A DNA stretch of 64,000 nucleotides from G963666895 sp963666895 (lineage in GTDB: Bacteria > Desulfobacterota > Desulfovibrionia > Desulfovibrionales > Desulfovibrionaceae). The notes beneath the pieces were generated by a model. That model saw only the letters and a program-made list of their open reading frames with translations, was not told where the DNA came from and ran no database searches. Position 1 is the first letter of the stretch. Every line of letters starts with the position of its first letter. The DNA is taken from positions 62,001-126,000 of the forward strand of contig CAXXNS010000015.1 of the NCBI GenBank assembly GCA_963666895.2, in the 5' to 3' direction. Shown one piece after another: positions 41,341-50,729 of this stretch. The position numbers were made by a program, and so were the translations under genes.

Positions 41341-42111
41341 TCACTCGGACAGACTCAGGATTTTCGGCCCGTCCGAGGTCACCGCGATGGTGTGCTCGAA
41401 ATGGGCCGTCAAGCTCCTGTCCTTGGTGACCGCGGTCCAGCGGTCCTCAAGCACCTCAACGTCCGGCGAGCCCAGCGAAACCATGGGCTCGATGGCCAGG
41501 ACCATGCCCGCCTTGAGCGGCACGCCCGCCAGGCCCCGGGGCACGAAGTTCGGCACCTCGGGCTTCTCGTGCAGGTGGGTGCCGATGCCGTGACCCACGA
41601 AGCGGCGGATCACGCCGTACCCGGCCTGCTCCACGTGCTGCTGCACGGCCAGGGAGATGTCGAACAGATTCCCCCCGACCCGGGCCCGGGCGATGCCCTT
41701 CATGAGCGACTCGCGGGTGACGTTCATGAGGCGCGTGGTCTCCGGCGGCACCTCGCCCACGGCGAAGGTCCGGGCCGAATCCCCGTAGAACCCCTTGTAC
41801 ACCACGCCGAAGTCGAAGCTGACGATGTCGCCCGGCTCCAGGATGCGTTCCTTGGACGGGAACCCGTGCACCACTTCCTCGTTGACCGAGCAGCAGAGCG
41901 CGAACGGGAACCCCTGGTAGCCCTGAAACGCGGGCCGCACGCCGAACTCGGCGCATCGCTTCTGAGCGATTTCTTCAAAGAGCATTGTCGGGACGCCCGG
42001 CTCCACGGCCTCGCCCAACTCGTCGAGAATCTTCGCCACCATGCGATTGGCCTCACGCATGAGGCCGATCTCCTTGGCGTTTTTCAGGAAGATTCCCCGA
42101 AACTTCTTCAA
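41341..42111 (-). CDS. map: Methionine aminopeptidase type I
   Basis: Map removes the initiator Met from nascent proteins. The 256-aa enzyme has the metal ligands in VSFDFGVVYKGFYGDSARTF, the conserved GHGIGTHLHEKP, AIEPM and the final EHTI-type Glu. The start is TTG at 42111, 1 base after the secY stop; ATG at 42060 is too deep in the fold. Its place between secY and rpmJ is common in bacteria. Confidence 0.95.
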   Translation of the reverse strand: MKKFRGIFLKNAKEIGLMREANRMVAKILDELGEAVEPGVPTMLFEEIAQKRCAEFGVRPAFQGYQGFPFALCCSVNEEVVHGFPSKERILEPGDIVSFDFGVVYKGFYGDSARTFAVGEVPPETTRLMNVTRESLMKGIARARVGGNLFDISLAVQQHVEQAGYGVIRRFVGHGIGTHLHEKPEVPNFVPRGLAGVPLKAGMVLAIEPMVSLGSPDVEVLEDRWTAVTKDRSLTAHFEHTIAVTSDGPKILSLSE

Positions 42112-42112
42112 T

Positions 42113-43423
42113 CTAACGCCTTCCTCTGACCTTCCCCGCCTTGCCCATCAGGCCCTCGTATTGCCTGGAGATGAGGTAGGACTCGATCTGTCCCATGAAA
42201 TCCATGGCCACGCCGACGATGATCAACAGCGAGGTGCCGCCGAAGTAGAACGGCACGTTGAACTGGGCGATGAGCAGGTTGGGCAGTACGCAGATGGCCG
42301 AAATGTACATGGCGCCCCACAGGGTGATGCGGGCCAGCACCTTGTCAATGTATTCGCGGGTGCGGGCGCCGGGCCGGATGCCCGGAATGAAGCCGCCCTG
42401 CTTCTGGATGTTCTCGGCCACGCCCTTGGGGTCGAACACGATGGCCGTGTAGAAGTAGCAGAAGAACACGATGACGGCCACGTACACCAGGTTGTAGAAG
42501 ATGTTGGTCGGCACCAGGTAGGTGGACGAGAACTGGTTCAGCCAGTCCACCCCGGAAAACTTGGCGATGGTGGCCGGGAACAGCAGCAGCGAGGAGGCGA
42601 AGATGGGCGGGATGACGCCTGCGGTGTTGATCCGGAGCGGCAGGTGCGTGGTCTGGCCGCCGTACATCTTCCGCCCCATCTGGCGCTTGGCGTAATGGAT
42701 GGGGATGCGACGCTGGCCGCGCTCCATGAACACGATGAGGCCCAGCACGGCGATCATGCCCACCACCAGCAGCAGGACCTTCAGCGGCGAGAACACGCCC
42801 TCGCTCATGAAGGAGAACAGCTTGACCGTGGAACCGGGCATGGCGGCCACAATACCGGCGAAGATGATCAGGGAGATGCCGTTGCCGATGCCCTTCTCGG
42901 TCATCTGCTCGCCCAGCCACATGAGGAACACGGTACCGGCGGTCAGGGTCAGGGAGGTCAGAGCGCAGAACCAGAAGTCGAACTCCACGACCCCCTTGAC
43001 CACGCCCATCTGGATGAGCCCGGCCGCGATGGCGAAACCCTGGACCGTGGTGATGAGCACGGTGCCGTAGCGGGTGTACTGGGTGATCTTCTTGCGCCCG
43101 GCCTGGCCCTCTTCCTTCTGAAGCCGCTTGAGCTCGGGGCTGACCACGGTCAGCAGCTGAAGGATGATGGACGCCGAGATGTAGGGCATGATGCCCAGCG
43201 CGAACAGGGAGAAGTTCTGGAGCCCGCCGCCGGAGAACATGTTGAACAGCCCGAGCAGGGTGTCTCCGGCCTGGGAGAACATTTCGCCCAGGGCCTGGCC
43301 GTCGATGCCGGGCACGGGCACGTGGATGCCCAAGCGATAAACGATGAGAAAAAACGCCGTCCAAAGGAGGCGCTTTTTCAGCTCGGGCAAACGGGCCAGA
43401 TTTTCGACGCCGGACAGGGCCAC
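42113..43423 (-). CDS. secY: Preprotein translocase subunit SecY
   Basis: SecY is the ten-helix channel of the Sec translocon. The 436-aa protein shows YRLGIHVPVPGID, GIMPYISASIILQLL, GIGNGISLIIFAGIVA and the C-terminal GTSLLIIVGVAMDFMGQIES. GTG start lies 3 bases after the rplO stop, with GGGGAG at the end of rplO. Confidence 0.97.
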   Translation of the reverse strand: MALSGVENLARLPELKKRLLWTAFFLIVYRLGIHVPVPGIDGQALGEMFSQAGDTLLGLFNMFSGGGLQNFSLFALGIMPYISASIILQLLTVVSPELKRLQKEEGQAGRKKITQYTRYGTVLITTVQGFAIAAGLIQMGVVKGVVEFDFWFCALTSLTLTAGTVFLMWLGEQMTEKGIGNGISLIIFAGIVAAMPGSTVKLFSFMSEGVFSPLKVLLLVVGMIAVLGLIVFMERGQRRIPIHYAKRQMGRKMYGGQTTHLPLRINTAGVIPPIFASSLLLFPATIAKFSGVDWLNQFSSTYLVPTNIFYNLVYVAVIVFFCYFYTAIVFDPKGVAENIQKQGGFIPGIRPGARTREYIDKVLARITLWGAMYISAICVLPNLLIAQFNVPFYFGGTSLLIIVGVAMDFMGQIESYLISRQYEGLMGKAGKVRGRR

Positions 43424-43426
43424 TTG

Positions 43427-43954
43427 TTACTCCCCGGTTTCCTTATCGGATTTCTTCTCGGATTTCTTGCCGGACTTTTTTTCGGGCTTCGCATCGGCGG
43501 ACTTGGCCACGGGCTCGATGGCCTTGGCGGCACCGCCGGCCTTGGCCAGCTTGTCCACGGCCGTGGCGGAGAAGCGGTGCGCCTCCACGGTCACGGCCCG
43601 GTCCACCTCGCCCATGCCCAGAACCTTGACCGGCATGCCGGTCCTGGCCAGGCCCTTGGCGTAGATGTCGGCCAGGGTGATCTCGGACGCGCCCTCGAAA
43701 GCCGCCAGCAGGGGGCCGACGTTGACGGCCGCGTACTCCTCGCGGAACGGATTCTTGAAGCCGCGCTTGGGCAGGCGGCGGGCCAGGGGCATCTGGCCGC
43801 CCTCGAAACCGGCCGGGACCGAAGCGCCGGCGCGGGAGAGCTGACCCTTGTTGCCCTTGCCCGAAGTCTTGCCCCAGCCGGAGCCGGAGCCGCGCCCGAG
43901 GCGCTTCCGGGACTTGTATTCCTCGGGGAAGGGATAGAGTTCGTGCAGGCGCAT
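43427..43954 (-). CDS. rplO: 50S ribosomal protein L15
   Basis: L15 is a late-assembly 50S protein. The 175-aa product has MRLHELYPFPEEYKSRKRLG, RGSGSGWGKTSGKGNKGQ and the FEGGQMPLARRLPKRGFKN core. Residues about 152-175 form a Lys/Ser/Glu-rich tail (KPEKKSGKKSEKKSDKE), beyond the usual end. The start overlaps the rpmD stop by one base (TAATG). Confidence 0.96.
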   Translation of the reverse strand: MRLHELYPFPEEYKSRKRLGRGSGSGWGKTSGKGNKGQLSRAGASVPAGFEGGQMPLARRLPKRGFKNPFREEYAAVNVGPLLAAFEGASEITLADIYAKGLARTGMPVKVLGMGEVDRAVTVEAHRFSATAVDKLAKAGGAAKAIEPVAKSADAKPEKKSGKKSEKKSDKETGE

Positions 43955-44130
43955 TAGGACGTAACCTCCACCATATGCTTGACGCGCTCGATCATGCCCT
44001 CCAGGGAGGGAGTCTTCGTGAACGTCTTTTCCTGACGGATTTTCTTCAGGCCCAGGGCCTCCAGCGTGGCGCGCTGCTTGGGCGTGCCGTTGTGCCGGCT
44101 GCGGACGAGCTTGACGGTGATCTCGGACAT
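43954..44130 (-). CDS. rpmD: 50S ribosomal protein L30
   Basis: The 58-aa gene encodes MSEITVKLVRSRHNGTPKQ, ATLEALGLKKI and GMIERVKHMVEVTS, the standard bacterial L30. It lies 20 bases after rpsE and shares its last base with the rplO start. Confidence 0.95.
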   Translation of the reverse strand: MSEITVKLVRSRHNGTPKQRATLEALGLKKIRQEKTFTKTPSLEGMIERVKHMVEVTS

Positions 44131-44150
44131 GACTTGTATTCCTTGTACTC

Positions 44151-44642
44151 TTACTTGCGCGGGGTATCCACGGCCTTACCGCGCAGCTTGGAAACATCCT
44201 CGGCGCTACGCAGGGAGGCCAGGCCGGTCATGGTGGCCCGAAGCACGTTGTGCGGGTTGTTGGTGCCGATGGCCTTGGTCAGGATGTCATGCACCCCGAC
44301 GGCCTCCATGACCGCGCGCACCGGGCCGCCGGCGATGATGCCGGTGCCTCGGCTGGCCGGTTTGAGCACCACGCGGCCGGCGCCGTAGCGGCCCAGGATC
44401 TCGTAAGGCAGGGTGCCGTCCAGCACCGGAACCTCGATCATGTCCTTCTTGGCCCGCTCACTGGCCTTGCGAATGGCCTCGGGGACCTCGTTGGCCTTAC
44501 CCAGGCCGTATCCCACCTTGCCCTGGCCGTCGCCGACGACCACCAGGCAGGAAAACGAAAACCTGCGACCGCCCTTGACCACTTTGGCCACGCGGTTGAG
44601 GTAGACGATCTTTTCGATGAGACCGGAATCGTTCTGATCCAT
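44151..44642 (-). CDS. rpsE: 30S ribosomal protein S5
   Basis: S5 guards decoding accuracy. The 163-aa protein has the S5 double-stranded-RNA-type fold: LNRVAKVVKGGRRFSFS, VGDGQGKVGYGLGKANEVPE, and AGGPVRAVMEAVGVHDIL. An upstream in-frame GTG at 44645 is an alternative start; AGAGGA is 9 bases from it and 12 from the ATG. Confidence 0.96.
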   Translation of the reverse strand: MDQNDSGLIEKIVYLNRVAKVVKGGRRFSFSCLVVVGDGQGKVGYGLGKANEVPEAIRKASERAKKDMIEVPVLDGTLPYEILGRYGAGRVVLKPASRGTGIIAGGPVRAVMEAVGVHDILTKAIGTNNPHNVLRATMTGLASLRSAEDVSKLRGKAVDTPRK

Positions 44643-44672
44643 CACTGTGACTATCCTCTCTTCGCCCGGGGG

Positions 44673-45026
44673 CTAGAACTTCAGGCCGCCCTCGCGGGCG
44701 CCGTCGGCCAGGGCCTTGACACGGCCGTGGTAGATGTAACCGTTACGGTCGAACACGACCTCCACGATGTCCCTCTCCTTGGCCTTGGCCGCGATATCCT
44801 GGCCCACCTTGGTGGCGGCTTCCTTGTCCACGCCCATCTTGCCGGCCTTGGCCAGGACCTGCGTGGAGGAACTGACCAGGGTCACGCCGGAGGCGTCGTC
44901 CACCAACTGGGCATACAGATGCCGGTTGGAGCGGAACACCACCAGACGGGGGCGCTGGGACGTGCCGGAAATCTTCTTCCTGATGCGCACCTTGCGTTTC
45001 TGGCGCGCGGCATTCTTGTTGAACAT
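44673..45026 (-). CDS. rplR: 50S ribosomal protein L18
   Basis: L18 binds 5S rRNA. The 117-aa protein shows RPRLVVFRSNRHLYAQLVDD, VGQDIAAKAKERDI and the terminal FDRNGYIYHGRVKALADGAR. It is 12 bases after rplF. Confidence 0.97.
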   Translation of the reverse strand: MFNKNAARQKRKVRIRKKISGTSQRPRLVVFRSNRHLYAQLVDDASGVTLVSSSTQVLAKAGKMGVDKEAATKVGQDIAAKAKERDIVEVVFDRNGYIYHGRVKALADGAREGGLKF

Positions 45027-45038
45027 TGCTTTGGCTCC

Positions 45039-45575
45039 CTACTTGGCGCCGGACTTGCCGGCCTTACGCCGGATCTGCTCGTCCAGGTACTTGATGCCCT
45101 TGCCCTTGTACGGCTCGGGCGGACGGACGCGGCGAATCTGGGCCGCCACCTCGCCCACGAGCTGCTTGTCGATGCCGGAGACGAAGAGCTTGCTGCCCTC
45201 GGCCCGGGCCTCGATGCCCTTGGGCAGGGGGTACTCCACAGGGTGGGAATAGCCCACCGTGAGCACGACCTTGTCGCCCTGCACGGCCACTTTGTATCCG
45301 ACGCCGATGATCTCAAGGCCCTTCTCAAAGCCCTTGCTCACGCCCTGCACGCAATTGTCGAGCAGGGTACGGCGAAGGCCGTGCTGGGCGCGGGCCCGGC
45401 GGGTCTCGTCGGCGCGGGTGATTTCCACCTTGCCGTCGGCCACCTCGTACTTGATCGAGGGGTCCACCGGCGTGGTCAGGACGCCCTTGGGGCCCTTGAC
45501 CTGAATTTCTTCCTTGCCCACGGTGACCTCGACCCCGCCGGGGATGGTCACGGGCAATTTTCCTATTCTGGACAT
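45039..45575 (-). CDS. rplF: 50S ribosomal protein L6
   Basis: L6 lies near the factor-binding site of the 50S subunit. The 178-aa protein starts MSRIGKLPVTIPGGVEVTVG and ends with the signature PEPYKGKGIKYLDEQIRRKA. ATG at 45575 fits the family; the frame upstream to 45605 overlaps the intergenic space. Confidence 0.97.
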   Translation of the reverse strand: MSRIGKLPVTIPGGVEVTVGKEEIQVKGPKGVLTTPVDPSIKYEVADGKVEITRADETRRARAQHGLRRTLLDNCVQGVSKGFEKGLEIIGVGYKVAVQGDKVVLTVGYSHPVEYPLPKGIEARAEGSKLFVSGIDKQLVGEVAAQIRRVRPPEPYKGKGIKYLDEQIRRKAGKSGAK

Positions 45576-45589
45576 TGTTCTCGTCCTCG

Positions 45590-45973
45590 CTACCAGATCT
45601 CGCACAAAAGTTCGCCGCCCACATGGTCGGCGCGGGCCCGATCACCGTCCATCACTCCGCGGGAGGTGGACAGGATGCAGATGCCGAGTCCGTTCTGGAC
45701 CCGGGGGATGTCGTGGACCGAAACGTACACGCGCCGGCCGGGCTTGCTGACCTTCTTGAGACCGGAGATCAGCGGCTTGCCGCCGTCGTACTTGAGCGTG
45801 ATGTCGATGGCCTCGCCCTCGACGGCGAAGTCCATGATATAGCCCTCATCCTTCAGGATGGCGGCGATGGCCTGCTTCATCTTGGAAGCGGGCACGCTCA
45901 CGGTCTTGTGGAAGGCCCCGTGGGCGTTCCGAATCCGGGCGAGCATATCGGCAATGGGATCAACGACTGCCAT
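45590..45973 (-). CDS. rpsH: 30S ribosomal protein S8
   Basis: S8 binds the central domain of 16S rRNA and, in other bacteria, represses the spc operon. The 127-aa protein has DPIADMLARIRNAHGAFHK and the final GLGICILSTSRGVMDGDRAR. It is 21 bases after rpsN. Confidence 0.97.
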   Translation of the reverse strand: MAVVDPIADMLARIRNAHGAFHKTVSVPASKMKQAIAAILKDEGYIMDFAVEGEAIDITLKYDGGKPLISGLKKVSKPGRRVYVSVHDIPRVQNGLGICILSTSRGVMDGDRARADHVGGELLCEIW

Positions 45974-45994
45974 TGTTCTTCACTCCTGGGGCGG

Positions 45995-46180
45995 CTACCA
46001 GCTTGCCTTGCGTACGCCGGGGAGTTCCCCGTGCAGGGCCTTGTTCCTGAAACAAATGCGACAAATGCCGTACCGACGGAGGAACGCCCGGGAGCGTCCG
46101 CAGATGGGGCACCGGTTGTACTCGCGCACCTTGAACTTGTTCTTGCGTTGGGCCTTGACCCGTAGCGCTGTCCTGGCCAA
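45995..46180 (-). CDS. rpsN: 30S ribosomal protein S14 type Z
   Basis: The 61-aa short form has a zinc site CPICGRSRAFLRRYGICRIC, so it is the zinc-binding type rather than the long Cys-free form. The start is TTG with AAGGAG 8 bases upstream. Confidence 0.95.
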   Translation of the reverse strand: MARTALRVKAQRKNKFKVREYNRCPICGRSRAFLRRYGICRICFRNKALHGELPGVRKASW

Positions 46181-46191
46181 AACGGCTCTCC

Positions 46192-46731
46192 TTACTTTTT
46201 GAAGGGCATTCCCAGCAGCTCAAGGAGCAGCTTGCCCTCTTTGTCGGTGTTGGCGCTGGTGGTCACCGTGACGTTCATACCCTTGACCAACTCCACCTTG
46301 TCCATGTTGATCTCGGGGAAGATGGTGTGGTCCTTGATGCCCATGGTGAAGTTGCCGCGGCCGTCAAAGCCCCGGTCCGGGACGCCCCGGAAGTCACGCA
46401 CCCTGGGCAGGGCGAAATTGATGAGCTTGTCCACGAAGTCCCACATGAATTCGCGACGCAGCGTGACCCGGCAGCCCACCGGCATGCCCTCGCGCACCTT
46501 GAAGGCGGCGATGGACTTCTTGGCGCGGGTGACGACCGCCCGCTGCCCGGCGATGAGGGTCAGTTCCTCCACCGCGTCCTCGATGAGCTTGTTGTTGGCG
46601 CTGCCCTCGCCCAGCCCGATATTCAGGCTGACCATCTTGAGCCGGGGAAGCTCCATGGAGCTCTTGTACCCGAACTCCTTCTGCAAGGCCGGGGCGACCT
46701 TTTCCTTATATACCTGTTCCAAACGAGTCAT
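46192..46731 (-). CDS. rplE: 50S ribosomal protein L5
   Basis: L5 binds 5S rRNA and touches P-site tRNA. The 179-aa protein shows MTRLEQVYKEKVAPALQKEF, LPRLKMVSLNIGLGEG, and GIKDHTIFPEINMDKV. It lies 10 bases after rplX. Confidence 0.97.
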   Translation of the reverse strand: MTRLEQVYKEKVAPALQKEFGYKSSMELPRLKMVSLNIGLGEGSANNKLIEDAVEELTLIAGQRAVVTRAKKSIAAFKVREGMPVGCRVTLRREFMWDFVDKLINFALPRVRDFRGVPDRGFDGRGNFTMGIKDHTIFPEINMDKVELVKGMNVTVTTSANTDKEGKLLLELLGMPFKK

Positions 46732-46741
46732 GACAGGACCT

Positions 46742-47056
46742 CTAATCGAACTGTTCGTTGCACTTCTTGCAGTAGCGGACCTTCTTGCCGTCCTTGGTCC
46801 GCTTGTAGCCCACCCGGGTGGGGGTGGCGCAAGAATCGCAGACCGCGGCCACGTTGGACACGTGGATGGGCATCTCCTTCTCGACGATGCCGCCGGACTG
46901 GCCCGCGTAGGGATTGGCCTTGGTGTGGCGCTTGACCTTGTTGACGTTCTCGACCAGCACCTGGTCGTGCTTGGTCAGCACCTTCATGACCTTGCCGATC
47001 TTGCCCTTGTCCTTGCCGGCCGTGACCATGACCTTGTCGTCTTTATGGATGCGCAT
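46742..47056 (-). CDS. rplX: 50S ribosomal protein L24 with Cys pairs
   Basis: L24 starts 50S assembly. The 104-aa protein has the KOW motif (DDKVMVTAGKDKGKIGKV). Its C-terminal part contains CDSC and CKKC separated by about 20 residues, a likely zinc site seen in some bacterial L24 proteins. Confidence 0.96.
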   Translation of the reverse strand: MRIHKDDKVMVTAGKDKGKIGKVMKVLTKHDQVLVENVNKVKRHTKANPYAGQSGGIVEKEMPIHVSNVAAVCDSCATPTRVGYKRTKDGKKVRYCKKCNEQFD

Positions 47057-47066
47057 GGCGATACCT

Positions 47067-47435
47067 CTAGAGAACCTCAGGAGCCAGGGAGACGATCTTC
47101 ATGAAGTTCTTCTGCCGAAGCTCCCGGGCCACGGGGCCGAAAATGCGGGTCCCGATGGGCTCGTTCTGGTTGTTCAAAAGCACCGCGGAATTGTTGTCGA
47201 ACTTGATGTACGACCCGTCGGGGCGACCGACTTCCTTTTTGGTGCGCACGATGACGGCCCGCAGGACCTCGCCCTTCTTCACCTTGGAATGGGGCATGGC
47301 TTCCTTGACCGAGACCTTGATGATGTCGCCCACCGAGGCGTAGCGGCGGCGGGAGCCGCCCAACACCTTGATGCAGGCCACCTTCTTGGCGCCGGAATTG
47401 TCCGCCACGTCGAGTTTGCTTTCTACCTGAATCAT
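47067..47435 (-). CDS. rplN: 50S ribosomal protein L14
   Basis: L14 forms part of the subunit interface. The 122-aa protein has MIQVESKLDVADNSGAKKVA, the central VKEAMPHSKVKKGEVLRAVI and the end FMKIVSLAPEVL. Standard length. Confidence 0.97.
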   Translation of the reverse strand: MIQVESKLDVADNSGAKKVACIKVLGGSRRRYASVGDIIKVSVKEAMPHSKVKKGEVLRAVIVRTKKEVGRPDGSYIKFDNNSAVLLNNQNEPIGTRIFGPVARELRQKNFMKIVSLAPEVL

Positions 47436-47445
47436 GGCTTTACCC

Positions 47446-47709
47446 TTAGACGGCCTTTTCGAGAATCTTGACCAGGGCCCAGCGCTTGCGACGGCTCATG
47501 GGCCTCGATTCGATGATCTGCACCTTGTCGCCCACGCCGCAGCTGTTCTCCGGATCATGGGCCATGAATTTCTTGTGCCGACGGACGTACTTCTTGAACA
47601 ACGGGTGCTTGATGAGCGTTTCCGCCCGCACGACGATGGTCTTGTCAGCCTTGTCGGAAACGACCAGGCCGGTCATGATCCGGCGGTTGCCTGTGGAGCT
47701 CTCGGCCAT
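47446..47709 (-). CDS. rpsQ: 30S ribosomal protein S17
   Basis: S17 binds the 5' domain of 16S rRNA. The 87-aa protein shows RRIMTGLVVSDKADKTIVV, KKYVRRHKKFMAHDPEN and the ESRPMSRRKRW signature. It lies 2 bases after rpmC. Confidence 0.97.
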   Translation of the reverse strand: MAESSTGNRRIMTGLVVSDKADKTIVVRAETLIKHPLFKKYVRRHKKFMAHDPENSCGVGDKVQIIESRPMSRRKRWALVKILEKAV

Positions 47710-47711
47710 GA

Positions 47712-47909
47712 CTACTTCGCCTCCGTGGCACGTTCGCGCTGCACGGTCAGGATGCGGGCGATTTCCCGCTTGACCTGCGGCAGTTCCTGCGTGTTCTCGA
47801 GCTGGGCCGTGGCGTGACGGAAGCGGAGGTCAAAGAGCTCCTTGCGCTTCTCGTCCAGGGTCTCGACCAGCTTCTTGTCGTCCATTTCCCTAATTTCCTT
47901 GGCGTCCAT
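47712..47909 (-). CDS. rpmC: 50S ribosomal protein L29
   Basis: L29 is a two-helix protein at the tunnel exit. The 65-aa product has EIREMDDKKLVETLDEKRKE and the helix FRHATAQLENTQELPQVKRE. ATG shares one base with the rplP stop (TAATG). Confidence 0.97.
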   Translation of the reverse strand: MDAKEIREMDDKKLVETLDEKRKELFDLRFRHATAQLENTQELPQVKREIARILTVQRERATEAK

Positions 47910-48324
47910 TATTCAACGCCCTCCTTAACCACGATGACGGTCTTCACGGGCAGCTTGTAGGAGGCGCGCTTGAGCGCTTCCTTGGCCAGCTCCAGCGAAA
48001 CGCCGGTGACTTCGTACAGGATGCGGCCGGGCTTGACCGGGGCGTACCAGCCCTCGGGAGAGCCCTTGCCCTTGCCCATGCGGACCTCGGCAGGCTTCTT
48101 GGTGATGGGCCGGTCCGGGAAGACCCGGATCCAGACCTTACCGCCGCGCTTGATGTGGCGCATGATGGCCACACGGGCGGACTCGATCTGCTGGGCGGTG
48201 AGCTTGCCGTGGTCCAGGGTCTTCAGACCGATCTCGCCGAACGAGATGGTGGAGCCGCGGTGGGCCTTGCCGCGCAGGCGCCCTTTCTGGCGCTTGCGGA
48301 ATTTCATCTTCTTGGGAGCCAGCA

Positions 48325-48325
<1 letters not shown>
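47909..48325 (-). CDS. rplP: 50S ribosomal protein L16
   Basis: L16 lies near the peptidyl-transferase centre. The 138-aa protein begins MLAPKKMKFRKRQKGRLRG and contains GKGSPEGWYAPVKPGRILYE. Start overlaps the rpsC stop by one base. Confidence 0.97.
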
Positions 48326-48966
<641 letters not shown>

Positions 48967-48977
48967 GATATTTCGTC

Positions 48978-49310
48978 CTACATGTCCTTGACCCACACGG
49001 TGATGTGGCTCGTGCGCTTGCGGATGCGGTATGCCCGGCCCATGGCCCGGGGCATGATCCGCTTCCAGGTCGGACCCTCGTTGACCTCGACGTTCGAGAC
49101 CATCAGGCTGTCCACGTCCACTCCCGGGGTCTGCTCCGCGTTGGCCAAGGCCGAATACAGGACCTTGGACAGCACGTCGGCCGCCTTCTTGGGAGTGAAC
49201 TTGAGAATATTCAGGGCGTCCTCAACGGGGCGTCCTTTGATGTTCTCGGCCACAAGGCGGACCTTGCGGGGCGAGATGCGCATGAATTTGGCTACCGCTC
49301 TGGCTTCCAT
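48978..49310 (-). CDS. rplV: 50S ribosomal protein L22
   Basis: L22 extends a loop into the nascent-peptide tunnel. The 110-aa protein shows RISPRKVRLVAENIKGRPVE, SALANAEQTPGVDVDSL and RAMGRAYRIRKRTSHITV. It is 9 bases after rpsS. Confidence 0.97.
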   Translation of the reverse strand: MEARAVAKFMRISPRKVRLVAENIKGRPVEDALNILKFTPKKAADVLSKVLYSALANAEQTPGVDVDSLMVSNVEVNEGPTWKRIMPRAMGRAYRIRKRTSHITVWVKDM

Positions 49311-49319
49311 GTCGCGTTC

Positions 49320-49595
49320 CTACTTCTTTTTCTTCTTGTCGGCGGCATGGCCGTAGAAGGTCCTGGTGGGGGAAAATTCACCCAGCTTGTGCCCGACCAT
49401 GTTCTCGGTGACGAACACGGGGATGAACTTGCGTCCATTGTGCACGGCAAAGGTCATCCCGACCATTTCGGGAAGGATGGTGGACCGCCTGGACCAGGTC
49501 TTGATGACCCGGCGGTCGCCCGCCTCGTTGGCCCGCTCCACCTTGTTGATCAGGTGGCCGTCCACAAAAGGACCTTTTTTCAACGATCTCGGCAT
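49320..49595 (-). CDS. rpsS: 30S ribosomal protein S19
   Basis: S19 works with S13 in the 30S head. The 91-aa protein has MPRSLKKGPFVDGHL, TWSRRSTILPEMVGMTFAVH and HKLGEFSPTRTF. Standard. Confidence 0.97.
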   Translation of the reverse strand: MPRSLKKGPFVDGHLINKVERANEAGDRRVIKTWSRRSTILPEMVGMTFAVHNGRKFIPVFVTENMVGHKLGEFSPTRTFYGHAADKKKKK

Positions 49596-49604
49596 GACTT
49601 GCTC

Positions 49605-50435
49605 CTACTTCTGGCCGCGCCGCTTGACGATGAGCCGGCTGGAGGGCTTCTTCTTGTTGCGGGTCTTGTAGCCCTTGGTGGGCTTGCCCCAAGGCGTGCA
49701 GGGGTGGCGTCCGCCCGAGGAACGGCCTTCGCCGCCGCCCAGGGGGTGGTCCACCGGGTTCATGGCCACGCCGCGCACCTGCGGGCGGCGACCCAGCCAA
49801 CGGTTGCGGCCGGCCTTGCCCAGGGTGACGTTCTCGTGGTGGATGTTGCCCACCTGGCCCACCGTGGCCATGCAGGCGGACAGCACCTTGCGGACCTCGC
49901 CGGAGGGCATGCGCAGCAGGGCGTACTTGCCTTCCTTGGCGATGAGCTGGGCATAGGTTCCGGCGGCGCGGCAGAACTGGCCGCCGCGGCCCGGATGCAG
50001 TTCCACGTTGTGCACGATGGTGCCCACGGGGATCTTGATCAGGTTCAGGGCGTTGCCGGGCTTGATGTCCGCGCCGTCGCCGGCCACCACCTCGTCGCCC
50101 ACGTTCAGGCCCACCGGGGCCAGAATGTAACGCTTCTCGCCGTCCGCGTAGTGCAGCAGGGCGATGCGCGCCGAGCGGTTGGGGTCGTACTCGATGGTGG
50201 CCACCTTGGCCGGCACCGTGACCTTGTCCCGCTTGAAGTCGATGATGCGATAGAGGCGCTTCACGCCGCCGCCGCGACGGCGGGAGGTGACGCGACCGTT
50301 GTTGTTGCGCCCCGCCTTCTTGGTCAGGCCCTCGGTGAGGGACTTCTCCGGCGTGGTGCAGGTGATCTCGGCGAAATCGGACACGGTCTGGAACCGGCGT
50401 CCGGCGCTCGTGGGTTTGAGCTTGCGAATGGCCAT
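49605..50435 (-). CDS. rplB: 50S ribosomal protein L2
   Basis: L2 is needed for subunit joining and peptidyl transfer. The 276-aa protein begins MAIRKLKPTSAGRRFQTVSD and has the conserved RGVAMNPVDHPLGGGEGRS near the C-terminus. ATG at 50435 by family start; only 1 base from rplW. Confidence 0.97.
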   Translation of the reverse strand: MAIRKLKPTSAGRRFQTVSDFAEITCTTPEKSLTEGLTKKAGRNNNGRVTSRRRGGGVKRLYRIIDFKRDKVTVPAKVATIEYDPNRSARIALLHYADGEKRYILAPVGLNVGDEVVAGDGADIKPGNALNLIKIPVGTIVHNVELHPGRGGQFCRAAGTYAQLIAKEGKYALLRMPSGEVRKVLSACMATVGQVGNIHHENVTLGKAGRNRWLGRRPQVRGVAMNPVDHPLGGGEGRSSGGRHPCTPWGKPTKGYKTRNKKKPSSRLIVKRRGQK

Positions 50436-50436
50436 C

Positions 50437-50727
50437 TTACACTCCCTCGAACAGCTCGATCTTCTCACCCGGGGCCAGGGTGACCCAGGCCTTCTTGTGG
50501 CCGGAGACGCGGCCCACGGGCCGGCCCCAACGCTTACGGCCCAAGGCTTTCTTGCGGCTGATGTTCACCGCGGCCACCTTGACGCCGAAGGCCTCCTCAA
50601 CAGCCCGCTTGATCTCGATCTTGTTGGCGGACGGGGCGACGTAGAACGCCACTTGATTGTCCTCCTCCTTGGCCATGTTGGCCTTCTCGGAGACCACGGG
50701 GCGAATCAATATCTGGGTGTAGTCCAT
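50437..50727 (-). CDS. rplW: 50S ribosomal protein L23
   Basis: L23 is the docking site for trigger factor and SRP at the tunnel exit. The 96-aa protein shows ILIRPVVSEKANMAKEEDN, NKIEIKRAVEEAFGVKV and GRKRWGRPVGRVSGHKKAW. Standard. Confidence 0.97.
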   Translation of the reverse strand: MDYTQILIRPVVSEKANMAKEEDNQVAFYVAPSANKIEIKRAVEEAFGVKVAAVNISRKKALGRKRWGRPVGRVSGHKKAWVTLAPGEKIELFEGV

Positions 50728-50729
50728 GG

